DNA from: Smithellaceae bacterium
GTDB taxonomy: Bacteria; Desulfobacterota; Syntrophia; Syntrophales; Smithellaceae
Assembly (NCBI GenBank): GCA_030690945.1
Contig: JAUYFM010000011.1
Span: 1 to 56,101, forward strand
Direction of reading: 5' to 3'
Length of the DNA stretch: 56,101 nt
Shown: positions 8,953-17,420 of the stretch, piece after piece
How the letters are laid out: each line of letters starts with the position of its first letter
Position numbering within the stretch: position 1 is the first letter of the stretch
Made by a program: the position numbers and the translations under genes
Notes under the pieces: generated by a model
What the model saw: the letters and a program-made list of their open reading frames with translations, nothing else
What the model was told of the DNA's origin: nothing
The model's database searches: none

Positions 8953-9900
8953 ATGACCCGTAACCGCAACGCGCAGACAAAACTGATCCGTCTGGGACAA
9001 ATTCTTCGGATCTTCATGGAAAAGGAGAAGGTCTCCAGCACCTGGCTCAGTAAAAACTTTCAGACCACTCCACGGACTATACAGCGTGATCTCCTACTGC
9101 TTAAAGAATCCGGTTTTCCTATCTATGAAATTCAGAAAGGCAACTATCTGTTGAGTAAAGACCTGGTAAAGAACCTTGAGGTCTTTGACGACACGGAGCT
9201 GGCCCTGGTGGTAGCCTTAAAGAACATTGTCGGGCAGTTGGGGCAACCTTTCCAGAATGCTGCCGATTCTGTCCTGAACAGTCTGTATGACTGTGTCACC
9301 AATATGCCGGTTTTCGTAAAGATTAATGATGCTGTCCACTTGGACAGTGCCCTGCTGAACCGGATTGTGAAGGCCATCAGGGAGAAAAGACAGGTCAGCT
9401 TCCAGTATGCTGCAAAGCAAGGTGCACATCCCGTAAACCTTGAGCCCTACCGTGTTGCTTACTTCAGCGGTTTCTGGTACCTCATCGGCAATGAGCCGGA
9501 TTCCGGGAAACACAAGCGCTATGCCATGGACAAGATCGGTGATTTGAGATTGTTAAAGGCGAGCTTTAAATCTGTTCCTGAAAATCTCGATGCCATACTG
9601 CTATCAAGCGCCAATATTTGGTTTGAAGAGGAGAGTAATCTGGAAGTTGTCGTTCTCGTGGACAAAGCCGTCAGCGATTACTTTAGACGGCGGAAGATGT
9701 ACCCGACTCAGGAGATCAGGAAAGTCAAGCCTGATGGATCACTTGTCGTCATCTTCCGAGTAGGCAACTACGAGTCTATCCGCGATATCCTCAAATCCTG
9801 GATTCCGCATATCGTGATTTTGGAGCCGGATGAATTCAGAAAAGCTTTATTAAAAGACGTGAAGACGTGGGTAAAGCAGCAGGAAAATGTAGTATATTGA
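8953..9900 (+). CDS. WYL-domain transcriptional regulator with N-terminal HTH
   Basis: A 315-residue regulator. Residues 1-65 form a DeoR-type winged helix (TPRTIQRDLLLLKESGFPI), followed by a linker, a WYL domain around residues 145-200 (YFSGFWYLIGNE) and a C-terminal WCX-like segment. WYL regulators usually repress phage-defence loci and sense nucleic acid or nucleotide ligands (BrxR, CapW). The divergent position relative to the 1075-7978 operon fits control of that operon. Start: GGGAAGGGAGAAAATCC precedes ATG. A sequence matching its first codons occurs at 1001, at the other end of the operon. Confidence 0.85.
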   Translation: MTRNRNAQTKLIRLGQILRIFMEKEKVSSTWLSKNFQTTPRTIQRDLLLLKESGFPIYEIQKGNYLLSKDLVKNLEVFDDTELALVVALKNIVGQLGQPFQNAADSVLNSLYDCVTNMPVFVKINDAVHLDSALLNRIVKAIREKRQVSFQYAAKQGAHPVNLEPYRVAYFSGFWYLIGNEPDSGKHKRYAMDKIGDLRLLKASFKSVPENLDAILLSSANIWFEEESNLEVVVLVDKAVSDYFRRRKMYPTQEIRKVKPDGSLVVIFRVGNYESIRDILKSWIPHIVILEPDEFRKALLKDVKTWVKQQENVVY

Positions 9901-9917
9901 AATCATCTACATGGTTT

Positions 9918-10610
9918 TCATAACCTTTTGCCAAAGATCGCCCGGCCGACGCGGATGATAGTTGTGCCTTCTTCAATGGCGACTTCAAAATCGTCAGTCA
10001 TGCCCATGGAAAGTTCGTCCATGCGAATGTTGGGAACAGCAGCGGCGCTGATTTCGTCGCGCAGTTTGCGCAGCGCTTGAAAATAAGGGCGGGAATTTTC
10101 CGGGTTATCGGAATAGGGCGGCATGGTCATCAATCCGCGCACGCTTATATTGGGTAAAAGGGAAACTTGCCTGACAAGTTCCAACGCAGCGTCGGGCTCC
10201 ATGCCGTTTTTGGATTCCTCTCCGCTGACATTGACTTCAATCAGAACGTTTAATCTACGGTTGTTTTGCCCAGCTCTTTTGTCCAGTTCACGGGCCAGTT
10301 CTAAGCGGTCAACGGAATGAATCCAGTCAAACAAGTTGACGACGTATTTAACCTTGTTGGTTTGCAGATGACCGATCATATGCCATTCGGCAGCGTGACC
10401 GATGGCGGGAATCTTTTCCCGGGCTTCCTGAACGTAATTTTCACCCAGTAATGTGATGCCCGCTTCCAGAGCCTCTCGGATCCGCTCCGGTGCAACGGTT
10501 TTGCTCACCGCCATCAGCCGGACGCTTCGGGGATCGCGTCCCGAGCGCGCTGAGGCGGCTTCAATTCTTTGCCGTATTAAACTGATGTTGGAGCTGATGT
10601 CTGTTTCCAT
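9918..10610 (-). CDS. YggS-family pyridoxal phosphate homeostasis protein
   Basis: A 230-residue PLP-binding alanine-racemase-fold protein that buffers free pyridoxal phosphate in the cytosol and has no known catalytic turnover. The PLP lysine sits in LMAVSKTV (residues 32-39). Other family motifs are GENYVQEAREK, WHMIGHLQTNK, LNVLIEVNVSGEESKNG, GLMTMPP and ELSMGMTDDFEVAI. The length is normal for the family. It lies 6 nt downstream of maf on the same strand, so the two are probably co-transcribed. Confidence 0.95.
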   Translation of the reverse strand: METDISSNISLIRQRIEAASARSGRDPRSVRLMAVSKTVAPERIREALEAGITLLGENYVQEAREKIPAIGHAAEWHMIGHLQTNKVKYVVNLFDWIHSVDRLELARELDKRAGQNNRRLNVLIEVNVSGEESKNGMEPDAALELVRQVSLLPNISVRGLMTMPPYSDNPENSRPYFQALRKLRDEISAAAVPNIRMDELSMGMTDDFEVAIEEGTTIIRVGRAIFGKRL

Positions 10611-10616
10611 GATGAT

Positions 10617-11210
10617 TTACCTGAAATGAACCGCATCAATTCGTTTTAATTCTTCCAAAACTTCACAAAGCGGCAAACCGATGACATTGGTGTAGGAGCC
10701 GCGGATCGCCTTGATGAAATACGCGCCCATCCCCTGCGCGGCATACCCGCCGGCCTTGTCGTAAGGCTCATCGCAGTTGACATACCAGTCCACTTCCTCG
10801 GGACTGATTTTTTTAAATTGCACGGCTGATCGGACAACTTTTGTTTTTGATATCCCGGAACCGGCTGAAACAATTGTAAAGCCGGTGAAGACGGTATGCT
10901 GGCGGTTGCTTAATCGCTCCAGCATTGCCCGCGCCTGGCTTTTGTTTCTGGGTTTGCCCAAAATCAGGCCGTCGATCACAACGATCGTATCCGCGCCCAG
11001 CACCAGGGCTTTCGGATGTTGATCGGCGATGACCGTCGCTTTGTCACTCGAAAGCCTTCGGACGTGAGTTTGCGGGCTTTCGCCGTTGATATGTGTTTCG
11101 TCAACATGAGCCGGAATAATTTTCAACTTTAATCCCACGGAACGTAAAAGTTCTTTGCGGCGCGGCGAGGCAGAAGCTAAAATAAAGGGGGACGATAAGG
11201 CAATAGTCAT
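10617..11210 (-). CDS. maf: Maf-family nucleoside triphosphate pyrophosphatase
   Basis: A 197-residue house-cleaning enzyme that hydrolyses non-canonical or surplus nucleoside triphosphates to monophosphates. Motifs: SASPRRKELL (residues 14-23), the catalytic-base region VLGADTIVVIDG, the KPRNKSQARAML segment, and YDKAGGYAAQGMGAYFI near residues 149-165. The length matches the family. It is upstream of yggS in the same operon. Whether it is the dTTP/UTP or the other subtype is not decided from the sequence. Confidence 0.93.
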   Translation of the reverse strand: MTIALSSPFILASASPRRKELLRSVGLKLKIIPAHVDETHINGESPQTHVRRLSSDKATVIADQHPKALVLGADTIVVIDGLILGKPRNKSQARAMLERLSNRQHTVFTGFTIVSAGSGISKTKVVRSAVQFKKISPEEVDWYVNCDEPYDKAGGYAAQGMGAYFIKAIRGSYTNVIGLPLCEVLEELKRIDAVHFR

Positions 11211-11352
11211 AATTTTTTCTTTCTCTTTTTGTTGAGGTTTTTATTCCAGATAAAAGATACCCTGTCAATTGTAAATTGCCGTTGCAACTTATGGCGACTT
11301 GGCGTAATTAAAAACGAATAGCGACGAGACAATGGTTCCAAGTGGAGAGATT

Positions 11353-11676
11353 ATGAAAAAAATATCGAGTATCTTCCTGGTGTTTATTTTTCTGGTGTTT
11401 TTGGCCGGTGGCGTCCAGGCGGCGGAAAGTGTCGTGCAATTGACCGTGCCCGGGTGCTTTTCCTGAGGGGCAAGCAAGAGGATAGGTTCTATCCTGAACA
11501 AAATCGAAGGTGTCAGAAAACATCAAACCAGACAGCCGAACATTCTGATTATCGCTTTTGATGATGAACGAACGAGCCTTGACGTCATCATTAAAGCGTT
11601 AGAAGAAGGGACTTTTCCTGTGAAGGGCAAGCCGGTATATCTGAAAGTCTTTCCGGTTGAAGATCAGAGAAGCTGA
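11353..11676 (+). CDS. MerP/HMA-like thioredox selenoprotein with CxxU motif (UGA read as selenocysteine)
   Basis: A single frame runs from ATG 11353 (GGAGAG upstream) to TGA 11674, interrupted only by an in-frame TGA at codon 38. Translating that codon as Sec gives 107 residues: a signal peptide or membrane anchor (MKKISSIFLVFIFLVFLAGG…), then VVQLTVPGCFSUGASKRI. The Sec falls in C-F-S-U, just where heavy-metal-associated (MerP-like) domains carry CxxC. The part after the UGA stays protein-like and in frame (IGSILNKIEGV…, FDDERTSLDVIIKALEEG), as in HMA proteins. A hairpin with a loop G lies 12 nt beyond the UGA. The frame ends inside the convergent manC-like gene by 13 nt. I infer a periplasmic or membrane-anchored selenoprotein. 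A plain nonsense mutation is less likely because the downstream half is intact. Confidence 0.8.
11464..11495 (+). promoter_or_regulatory. Bacterial SECIS-like element
   Basis: The UGA at 11464-11466 is followed after 12 nt by a perfect 7-bp stem, AGGATAG / CTATCCT, closing a GTT loop. Bacterial SECIS elements lie just downstream of the Sec codon, with the apical loop roughly 16-37 nt away and a G among the first loop bases. Here the loop begins 19 nt after the UGA with a G. No folding program was run. Confidence 0.7.
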
Positions 11677-12740
11677 GTTTGTCCGAGGGCTTCCAGCGCG
11701 TCCACGATTTTCTTGACGTCCTGAGATTGTCCTCTCTTGCAGACCAGAAGTGCGTCTTTCGTTTCGACCACGATGACGTCTTTCATGCCCACCAACGCCA
11801 CCAGTTTGCCCGGACTGTAAACCAGGGAGCCTTCCGTGTCTTCAAATAAGACCATGCCGCTTCCGGTTCGCGCGTTCTTCTTTTTGTCTTTATCCGAGAT
11901 ATCCCAAAGCGCATCCCAACTGCCCACATCGCTCCAGCCGAAATCGGCCGGAATGACGAAAACGTTTTTAGACTTTTCCATCACGCCATAATCGATGGAG
12001 ATAGATTTCTGCCGCAGATAAACCCTGGATACGGTTTTGGCTTCGGAATCCGTACCCAGCGAATCTTTGATCGTCATCAAACCTGAATACAGATCCGGCA
12101 AATATTGTTCGATTTCCCGCAGAATGGTTGACGCCTTCCAGACAAACATGCCGCTGTTCCAGTAAAATCTACCGCTTTTGACGAATTTGCGGGCCAGAGC
12201 AAGATCCGGCTTTTCCCGGATTGACTTTACGCGCAGCACCTCATCGCCTCCAATGCTTCCGACCGCTTTGCCCCCTTCGAGATAGCCGAAGCCGGTGTGC
12301 GGTCCAGTGGGTTGAATGCCGATGGTGACCAGAGCGTCTTCGCTTTCGGCCGCCCGGGCCGCCGTGGCGATCACAGATCGATATTTATCAGGGTTGCCGA
12401 TTGCGTGATCGGAAGGCAGCACGACCATGATATCATCTTTCATTTTCTTTTGAATATGCAGCGCTGCCAGGCCGATGCAGGCGGCTGTATTGCGGCCGAC
12501 GGGTTCAATGATGATATTTTTCACGGGGATTTCCGGCAGTTGTTTCATCAGTTCACGCGCATGTTTTCTACCCGTGACGATCAGAATATTTTTGGGTTTG
12601 ATCAGCTCTCTGATGCGGTCAACCGTCTCTTGAATAATAGTCCGATCGCTGACAATATCCAGCAGGTGTTTTGGTTTTTTCTCCCGACTCCTGGGCCAGA
12701 ATCTTGTGCCACGTCCGCCGGCCATGATGACTGCATGCAT
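11664..12740 (-). CDS. Mannose-1-phosphate guanylyltransferase
   Basis: A 358-residue nucleotidyltransferase that makes GDP-mannose from mannose-1-phosphate and GTP for surface polysaccharide. Signature: MAGGRGTRFWPRSREKKPKH at residues 7-26, then IIEPVGRNTAACIGLAA, VLPSDHAI, GFGYLEGG, IREKPD and FGWSDVGSWDAL. This is the short form without the C-terminal cupin phosphomannose isomerase domain. It overlaps the selenoprotein gene tail-to-tail by 13 nt. No sugar-pathway partners are adjacent. Confidence 0.92.
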   Translation of the reverse strand: MHAVIMAGGRGTRFWPRSREKKPKHLLDIVSDRTIIQETVDRIRELIKPKNILIVTGRKHARELMKQLPEIPVKNIIIEPVGRNTAACIGLAALHIQKKMKDDIMVVLPSDHAIGNPDKYRSVIATAARAAESEDALVTIGIQPTGPHTGFGYLEGGKAVGSIGGDEVLRVKSIREKPDLALARKFVKSGRFYWNSGMFVWKASTILREIEQYLPDLYSGLMTIKDSLGTDSEAKTVSRVYLRQKSISIDYGVMEKSKNVFVIPADFGWSDVGSWDALWDISDKDKKKNARTGSGMVLFEDTEGSLVYSPGKLVALVGMKDVIVVETKDALLVCKRGQSQDVKKIVDALEALGQTQLL

Positions 12741-12810
12741 GTGTTTTCTCCTAAAGCGTTGTTATTCTTTTTACGGCGATTCATGACAAAATGCTATGCC
12801 GCAAGAAATT

Positions 12811-13152
12811 TTATTTATAGACAGAGAGCAGTTTCGTCAGTTGTCCGATCAGAACGGGAAGATCCTGTTTGACGGTGCTTTCAACAAGAGCATAGTCAAT
12901 ATCGAAATAGGCGTGAATAATTCTGTTACGCATGCCGATAATTTGTGCCCAAGGCAATTCGGGATTATTCTCCTTGTATTCTTTGGATAATTGAGATGCG
13001 GCTTCACCGACTATTTCGATTGATCGGACAATAGCCTGTGAGACAAGGCGATTATGCTCAAGAGTGCCATGTTTTAGTGTGTCAAGAAAGGAAACAGCTT
13101 CCTGTGCGGCGTCCAGCATATGCTGCAGGCGCATTTTATCATTGAACTTCAT
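12811..13152 (-). CDS. HepT-type ribonuclease toxin (DUF86)
   Basis: A 113-residue helical protein with the HepT signature [12 protein letters not shown] (residues 84-95), matching the RX4-6HXY active motif. HepT toxins cleave tRNA or other RNA ends and are silenced by AMPylation of the tyrosine by MntA. The MntA partner lies upstream, overlapping by 14 nt, so the pair is translationally coupled. The length is normal for the family. Confidence 0.9.
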   Translation of the reverse strand: MKFNDKMRLQHMLDAAQEAVSFLDTLKHGTLEHNRLVSQAIVRSIEIVGEAASQLSKEYKENNPELPWAQIIGMRNRIIHAYFDIDYALVESTVKQDLPVLIGQLTKLLSVYK

Positions 13153-13447
13153 ATTTTACCTCGGCCAGTCGGAGAACCTCCTCACGGAAATATCTGCTCA
13201 AGTCTCCGGGGGTGCGCAGGTCCACTTTTCTGCCCAGCTTGTCGGTTAATTCAATCTCCAGCCCGGCCAGAGTGATTAACCCGGGGACATGATCTTCTTC
13301 AAATTCCACAAGGAGATCTATGTCGCTGTCAGATCGCAACTCGCCTTTGAGCGCCGAACCGAATAGGGCCAGCCTTTTAATATGATTGCGACGGCAAAAT
13401 GCCGCAATTTCTTTTTTTGAAATATGTTGTTCCATTTGAAATTTCAT
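13139..13447 (-). CDS. MntA-type antitoxin nucleotidyltransferase
   Basis: A 102-residue minimal nucleotidyltransferase with the motif [20 protein letters not shown] (residues 30-49), i.e. GSx10DxD. MntA antitoxins transfer AMP onto the HepT toxin. It is the first gene of the pair and overlaps hepT. An ATG 12 nt further in is possible, but the first one has the better upstream sequence (CAGGATTGTAA). A second MntA-like gene without a HepT lies at 40736. Confidence 0.9.
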   Translation of the reverse strand: MKFQMEQHISKKEIAAFCRRNHIKRLALFGSALKGELRSDSDIDLLVEFEEDHVPGLITLAGLEIELTDKLGRKVDLRTPGDLSRYFREEVLRLAEVKYEVQ

Positions 13448-13549
13448 TTACAATCCTGATTGTTAAATGAATATTAAATTTTTTAATCCATGACTTGTAT
13501 AATACAATCCGGCTTGCAAATTCAAGCTCGAAAAGCTAAATAGGCCGTC

Positions 13550-14740
13550 ATGATGAAAATAAATTATCCTGAAATCATATTAAAAAGCGGACGGGAAGCG
13601 GCTCTCTTACGTGGCCATCCGTGGGTGTTTTCCGGCGCGATTGCCGGGATTCAGGGTCAACCGTCTGATGGCGATGTGGTGTTGGCAAAAGATTCCAGAG
13701 GCCAGATGTTGGCGTTGGGATTTTTCAATAGCCGGACGGACATATCCTTTCGTGTTTTAAGCCGGGATTGCGACAAGGCTGTTGACGCGACTTTCTGGAA
13801 TGAACGCGTGCATCAGGCATTCCGGCTGCGTCAGAGGCTCATCAACGCAAAGACCAACGCCTATCGCCTCATCAATGCCGAAGGCGACGGATGTCCCGGC
13901 CTGATTGTGGATGTTTATAAGGATACGCTGGCCGTCTCCATCACCACCGCCGGCATGGAAAAGCAAAAACAAAATATTATGGATGCCTTGATTCCCCATT
14001 TGAAACCAGCGAGAATTTACGAGCAGAGCGCCGGGCGTTCGCGCGGGCTGGAAGGGCTCGAAGAGCGCAAAGGGTTTATTTACGGCGAAGATCAGAGAGG
14101 CGCCGTGCGGGTGCTGGAAAATGGTTATTTGTTTGACGTGGACTTTATCGGCGGGCAGAAAACGGGTTTCTTTTTGGATCAGCGCGGCAATAGAGAAAAG
14201 CTGGGCGCGCTGTCTCAGGACGCAACCGTTTTAAACTGTTTTTGCTATACCGGCGCGTTTTCAGTTTACTCGGCGGCGGGAGGGGCAAAAAAAGTTGTTT
14301 CTCTGGATATTTCCAAATCCGCCTGTGCCGCCGCTGCGGAACATATGCGTCTCAATGGCTTTTCGGTTTCGAATCATCCGGTTATCGACGCAGACGTGTT
14401 TCAGTATCTGCGCGATTTGCAGGAGAGTTTCGATCTGATCATTCTCGATCCGCCGGCGTTTGCCAAAACCAAACGCGATGTGACTAAAGCTTCCCGCGGC
14501 TATAAGGAAATCAACATGCAGGCGATGAAGCATCTGGTCCGAGGCGGGATGCTGGCGACATTTTCCTGCTCCAATTTTATCGAAGAAGATTTATTTTACA
14601 AAATTGTGCAGGGGGCGGCGCGCGATGCGCAAGCCGACTTGCAGTTACTGGCAACACTTACAGCCGGGCCGGATCATCCGTTGGGTCTGGGACATCCCGA
14701 AGGCCGCTACCTTAAAGGATTGCTGGTGCGAAAGATTTAA
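13550..14740 (+). CDS. rlmI: RlmI-like 23S rRNA (cytosine-5) methyltransferase
   Basis: A 396-residue SAM-dependent methyltransferase. It has an N-terminal PUA domain (HPWVFSGAIAGI), a central region with GQKTGFFLDQRGNRE, a Rossmann core (VLNCFCYTGAFSVYSAAGG) and the catalytic motif LDPPAFAKTK, plus TFSCSNFIEEDLF. This layout and length match RlmI, which methylates C1962 of 23S rRNA. The start is one of two adjacent ATGs with only a weak ribosome binding site. It forms a single-gene unit divergent from the MntA/HepT pair. Confidence 0.9.
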   Translation: MMKINYPEIILKSGREAALLRGHPWVFSGAIAGIQGQPSDGDVVLAKDSRGQMLALGFFNSRTDISFRVLSRDCDKAVDATFWNERVHQAFRLRQRLINAKTNAYRLINAEGDGCPGLIVDVYKDTLAVSITTAGMEKQKQNIMDALIPHLKPARIYEQSAGRSRGLEGLEERKGFIYGEDQRGAVRVLENGYLFDVDFIGGQKTGFFLDQRGNREKLGALSQDATVLNCFCYTGAFSVYSAAGGAKKVVSLDISKSACAAAAEHMRLNGFSVSNHPVIDADVFQYLRDLQESFDLIILDPPAFAKTKRDVTKASRGYKEINMQAMKHLVRGGMLATFSCSNFIEEDLFYKIVQGAARDAQADLQLLATLTAGPDHPLGLGHPEGRYLKGLLVRKI

Positions 14741-14743
14741 ATG

Positions 14744-14822
14744 TAGGGGCACGCCGCTGCGTGCCCCTAAGGATGGAGTTTTGTGAAGGTCACACGAGGT
14801 CAAATGCTGCGTGCCCCTACGG
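14744..14822. repeat. TAGGGGCACGC palindrome and partial second arm
   Basis: TAGGGGCACGC, the loop CGCT and GCGTGCCCCTA form a perfect 11-bp stem just after the rlmI stop. A further half copy (GCTGCGTGCCCCTA) follows at about 14807-14820. The same palindrome recurs at 47507 and a related one at 25794. It could act as a terminator-like stem, but it has no T tract. Confidence 0.85.
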
Positions 14823-14864
14823 AACGTATGGTTTGGTAAATCAGGATCTTTGATCTGTCCATAT

Positions 14865-15707
14865 TTACGCCATAAATTTAGTGTAGATCGAAGAGCCAAT
14901 CGCCCAGATTAAAACGCCGGCGGTGATTAATATGCAGGCGTAAGCCAGAATTTTACTCCAGGCGCTTTCCGGCTTCCGGTCGTTGTAACCCATCAGATAT
15001 GCCATAAGCAGCCCCGACAGAAGCCCGCCGCCATGCGCCCAGTTATTGATGCCGCTGAAGATGAATCCGAAGATGATCAGGCCGACCACCCAGCCCAACG
15101 CTTGTTTGAAGATGGCTTCTCCGTAAGATCCGCCGCGGCTTTTCCCAAAATAAATAATTGCGCCGATCAGCCCGCAAATGGAGGCTGACGCGCCAATCGT
15201 AAAACGGACGCCGGCCAGCACGGAAACGGCAAAACCGACAACGCCGGTTAGAATGTAAATGTTCATGAAACGATGGAGGCCGAATTCGCGCAGAACAAAC
15301 GGTCCAAGCTGGTAAAGCGCCATCATGTTAAAAACAATATGCAGAATTCCGCCGTGCAGAAACGAAGCGGCAAAGAGGCTCCAGTAATTATGATATAGAA
15401 AGAAAGGGATGACGCCGCTTGCCCCTAAACTCAAGAGGCTTTGATTGGAAGGGGACAGGAAACTAAAAGGACTGCCTCCTGCAAAAATTCCGCCCAGATC
15501 CAAAAGCAAAGACAGGACAAAAAAAGCGATATTGACAGTGATGATTGTTTTAACCGGTTCAAAGGCGAAAAGGATATTGCGAAGTTTTCCCGCGGTATCA
15601 TGCAAGCCGGGTCGGATCAACCCGCAATAGGGACAGGTCGGTTCGTCCAGACTGATCAATTTGCGGCAGTTGGGGCATAAGATGGAGTTTCTTTGAGCGC
15701 ACATCAT
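14865..15707 (-). CDS. Rhomboid-family intramembrane serine protease with zinc-ribbon N-terminus
   Basis: A membrane protease of about 280 residues. The N-terminus has a zinc-ribbon pattern CPNCRK…CPYCG. Six or so hydrophobic segments follow. The catalytic serine is in GASASICG and the catalytic histidine in NNWAHGGGLLSG, and the structural motif HGGILHIVFNMMALY is present. I chose the tandem ATG at 15704-15707 because AAGGA lies 4-6 nt upstream. The longer frame to 15854 reads through repeat-like sequence. Substrates are unknown. Confidence 0.88.
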   Translation of the reverse strand: MMCAQRNSILCPNCRKLISLDEPTCPYCGLIRPGLHDTAGKLRNILFAFEPVKTIITVNIAFFVLSLLLDLGGIFAGGSPFSFLSPSNQSLLSLGASGVIPFFLYHNYWSLFAASFLHGGILHIVFNMMALYQLGPFVLREFGLHRFMNIYILTGVVGFAVSVLAGVRFTIGASASICGLIGAIIYFGKSRGGSYGEAIFKQALGWVVGLIIFGFIFSGINNWAHGGGLLSGLLMAYLMGYNDRKPESAWSKILAYACILITAGVLIWAIGSSIYTKFMA

Positions 15708-15803
15708 GAATTCCTTATGATTTTTTAGTGGGGATTTAATTAACAACAATAGATCGCGTTGTAAAGAAAAATACGACCTTTCTTGACTCCGGCGTTTGAA
15801 TAT

Positions 15804-15968
15804 AATACCAATTCGCTTTCTTTGGCTAACTTTGTTGGCCGCGCGCGCCCCCAAGCGTGGGGGTCGTCGGCTTCCTCAGCGCATAGCCTAAAGGCCACAC
15901 GTTAATAATACGCTTGCGGAGCCTTCTCCTTGCCGCCGCGTTATCCTTTGAAATCGAAATGGTATACG
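15804..15968. repeat. Inverted-repeat element of the ATACCAA family
   Basis: The ends TACCAATTCGCTTTC and GAAATCGAAATGGTA are imperfect inverted repeats about 165 bp apart. Between them is a second hairpin-rich sequence (GCCCCCAAGCGTGGGGG). Ends of the same type (ATACCAAGT…) flank elements at 41266 and 43163. It carries no gene and fills the divergent gap between the rhomboid gene and the RumA-like gene. Confidence 0.5.
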
Positions 15969-15991
15969 ATATGGGATGAGACAGGATGATT

Positions 15992-17149
15992 ATGCAGATT
16001 AAAGATCGTTTCACTCTGAAAATTGAATCCGTTGCTTTTGGCGGTCACGGTGTCGGGCGTGTGGATGGTTTTGTTGTTTTTGTGCCTTTCGCTGCGCCTG
16101 AGGATGTCGTGGAGGTTGAAATCGTTCAGTGCAAGAAAAAATTTGCCCGGGGACGGTTGCTGAAAATCATCGAGCCGTCACCACAAAGGACGGAGCCGCT
16201 TTGCCGTTATTATGGCCGGTGCGGCGGCTGTTCCTATCAGCATATCGATTATGAATATCAACTGAAAATCAAGCAAAGGCAGGTTGCGGAAGCCTTTTCA
16301 AGAATCGGTGGGATGTTACACCCGCAGGTCGGCGATGTCATTCCTTCCCCTCGGATTTATGGCTATCGGGGTAAGGCTCAGCTTCATGCCGCAAAAACGG
16401 CCGGAGGTTTCCAGTTGGGTTTTATGGATGTTTCCGGCGGTAGAATCGTGGATATTGAACGCTGCGATATTATGGATGAAACCATCAATGAACAGATTAA
16501 ACAGACAAGGATAAAAGGCGATGTTTCATTCGATAACGATGATTTGATATTTTGGTCTGGACCGCCGGGCTATCCCGATGAGGCCATCGTGCGTGTGGTA
16601 AAGGGCCGGGAATTTCTTGTCCCCCGTACGGGCTTTTTTCAGGCCAATTTATATCTGACAGACTGGATGGTGGCAGAGGTTTGCAGTCTCGTCGGCGAAA
16701 AAAAGAGAGGAACCATTATTGACGCCTGCTGTGGTTCCGGTCTTTTCTCGATTTTTCTGGCGCCTTATGCCCAGCGGATGGTTGGCATCGAAATCAATGA
16801 AAAATCTGTCAAGTTTGCGCGCATCAATGCCGAAAGACACGCGATACTAAACGCAGAGTTTATCTGCGGTGATATTGAAGAGGTGCTGAAAGACCAGATA
16901 GGTAAGAAGGATGCAGTCGATTTAATCATTCTTGATCCGCCGCGCACCGGTTTGAGCCCGGAGACGCTTACCGCAATTTCCAGCTTGGAATCACAGGATA
17001 TTATTTATGTTTCCTGTAATCCGGCCACGCAGGCGCGGGATGTAAAGTTTCTAAACGAGCATGGCTACGATCTGCAAAGCCTTCAACCTTTTGATATGTT
17101 TGCACAAACTGATCATATTGAAACAATCGGTTTGTTGCGGCTAAGATGA
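15992..17149 (+). CDS. RumA/TrmA-family RNA (uracil-5) methyltransferase
   Basis: A class I SAM methyltransferase of about 385 residues. It has an N-terminal TRAM domain (SVAFGGHGVGRVDGFVVFV), a [4Fe-4S] cysteine set CRYYGRCGGC with a later Cys (ERCDIMD), the SAM site IIDACCGSGLFSIFLA, and the catalytic motifs ILDPPRTGL and YVSCNPATQARD. The family adds the 5-methyl group to uracils in 23S rRNA or tRNA, and the exact target cannot be fixed here. I prefer the ATG at 15992, since AGGA lies 5 nt upstream; the ATG at 15986 overlaps that site. Confidence 0.9.
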   Translation: MQIKDRFTLKIESVAFGGHGVGRVDGFVVFVPFAAPEDVVEVEIVQCKKKFARGRLLKIIEPSPQRTEPLCRYYGRCGGCSYQHIDYEYQLKIKQRQVAEAFSRIGGMLHPQVGDVIPSPRIYGYRGKAQLHAAKTAGGFQLGFMDVSGGRIVDIERCDIMDETINEQIKQTRIKGDVSFDNDDLIFWSGPPGYPDEAIVRVVKGREFLVPRTGFFQANLYLTDWMVAEVCSLVGEKKRGTIIDACCGSGLFSIFLAPYAQRMVGIEINEKSVKFARINAERHAILNAEFICGDIEEVLKDQIGKKDAVDLIILDPPRTGLSPETLTAISSLESQDIIYVSCNPATQARDVKFLNEHGYDLQSLQPFDMFAQTDHIETIGLLRLR

Positions 17150-17224
17150 ATTACCAGGCGCAAGGACGGCAATCGCGGCAATGATTGGCGGTTGTTTCTT
17201 TGTTTACACAGGCATTAACATAAA

Positions 17225-17246
17225 GGGCTCCATCATCGTGGAGCCG
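17225..17246. terminator. Possible hairpin terminator after the RumA-like gene
   Basis: GGCTCCA, a six-base loop and TGGAGCC form a 7-bp stem, followed by GGTTTGT. The T tract is poor, so termination is only possible. Confidence 0.3.
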
Positions 17247-17420
17247 GTTTGTCGGGAATTTATGCCCAACCCGTTTCTGTTGAAAGCCCTGTCCGTCAAA
17301 GTCAGGGAAGTTTTAGATTCTCCAAATACGATTTCTGAAAATATTTATGGCTTTCCAATGAAAATATTGCTATTTTCCCGTGCAATTCAATTTTATTTTT
17401 AAAATTTCAGGGAGGATAAA

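Noticed and set aside
17181-17402. 73-codon frame between the RumA-like gene and the Lys-rich gene
   Set aside because: It spans a hairpin, lacks a ribosome binding site, and has an amino-acid mix that does not look like a protein.
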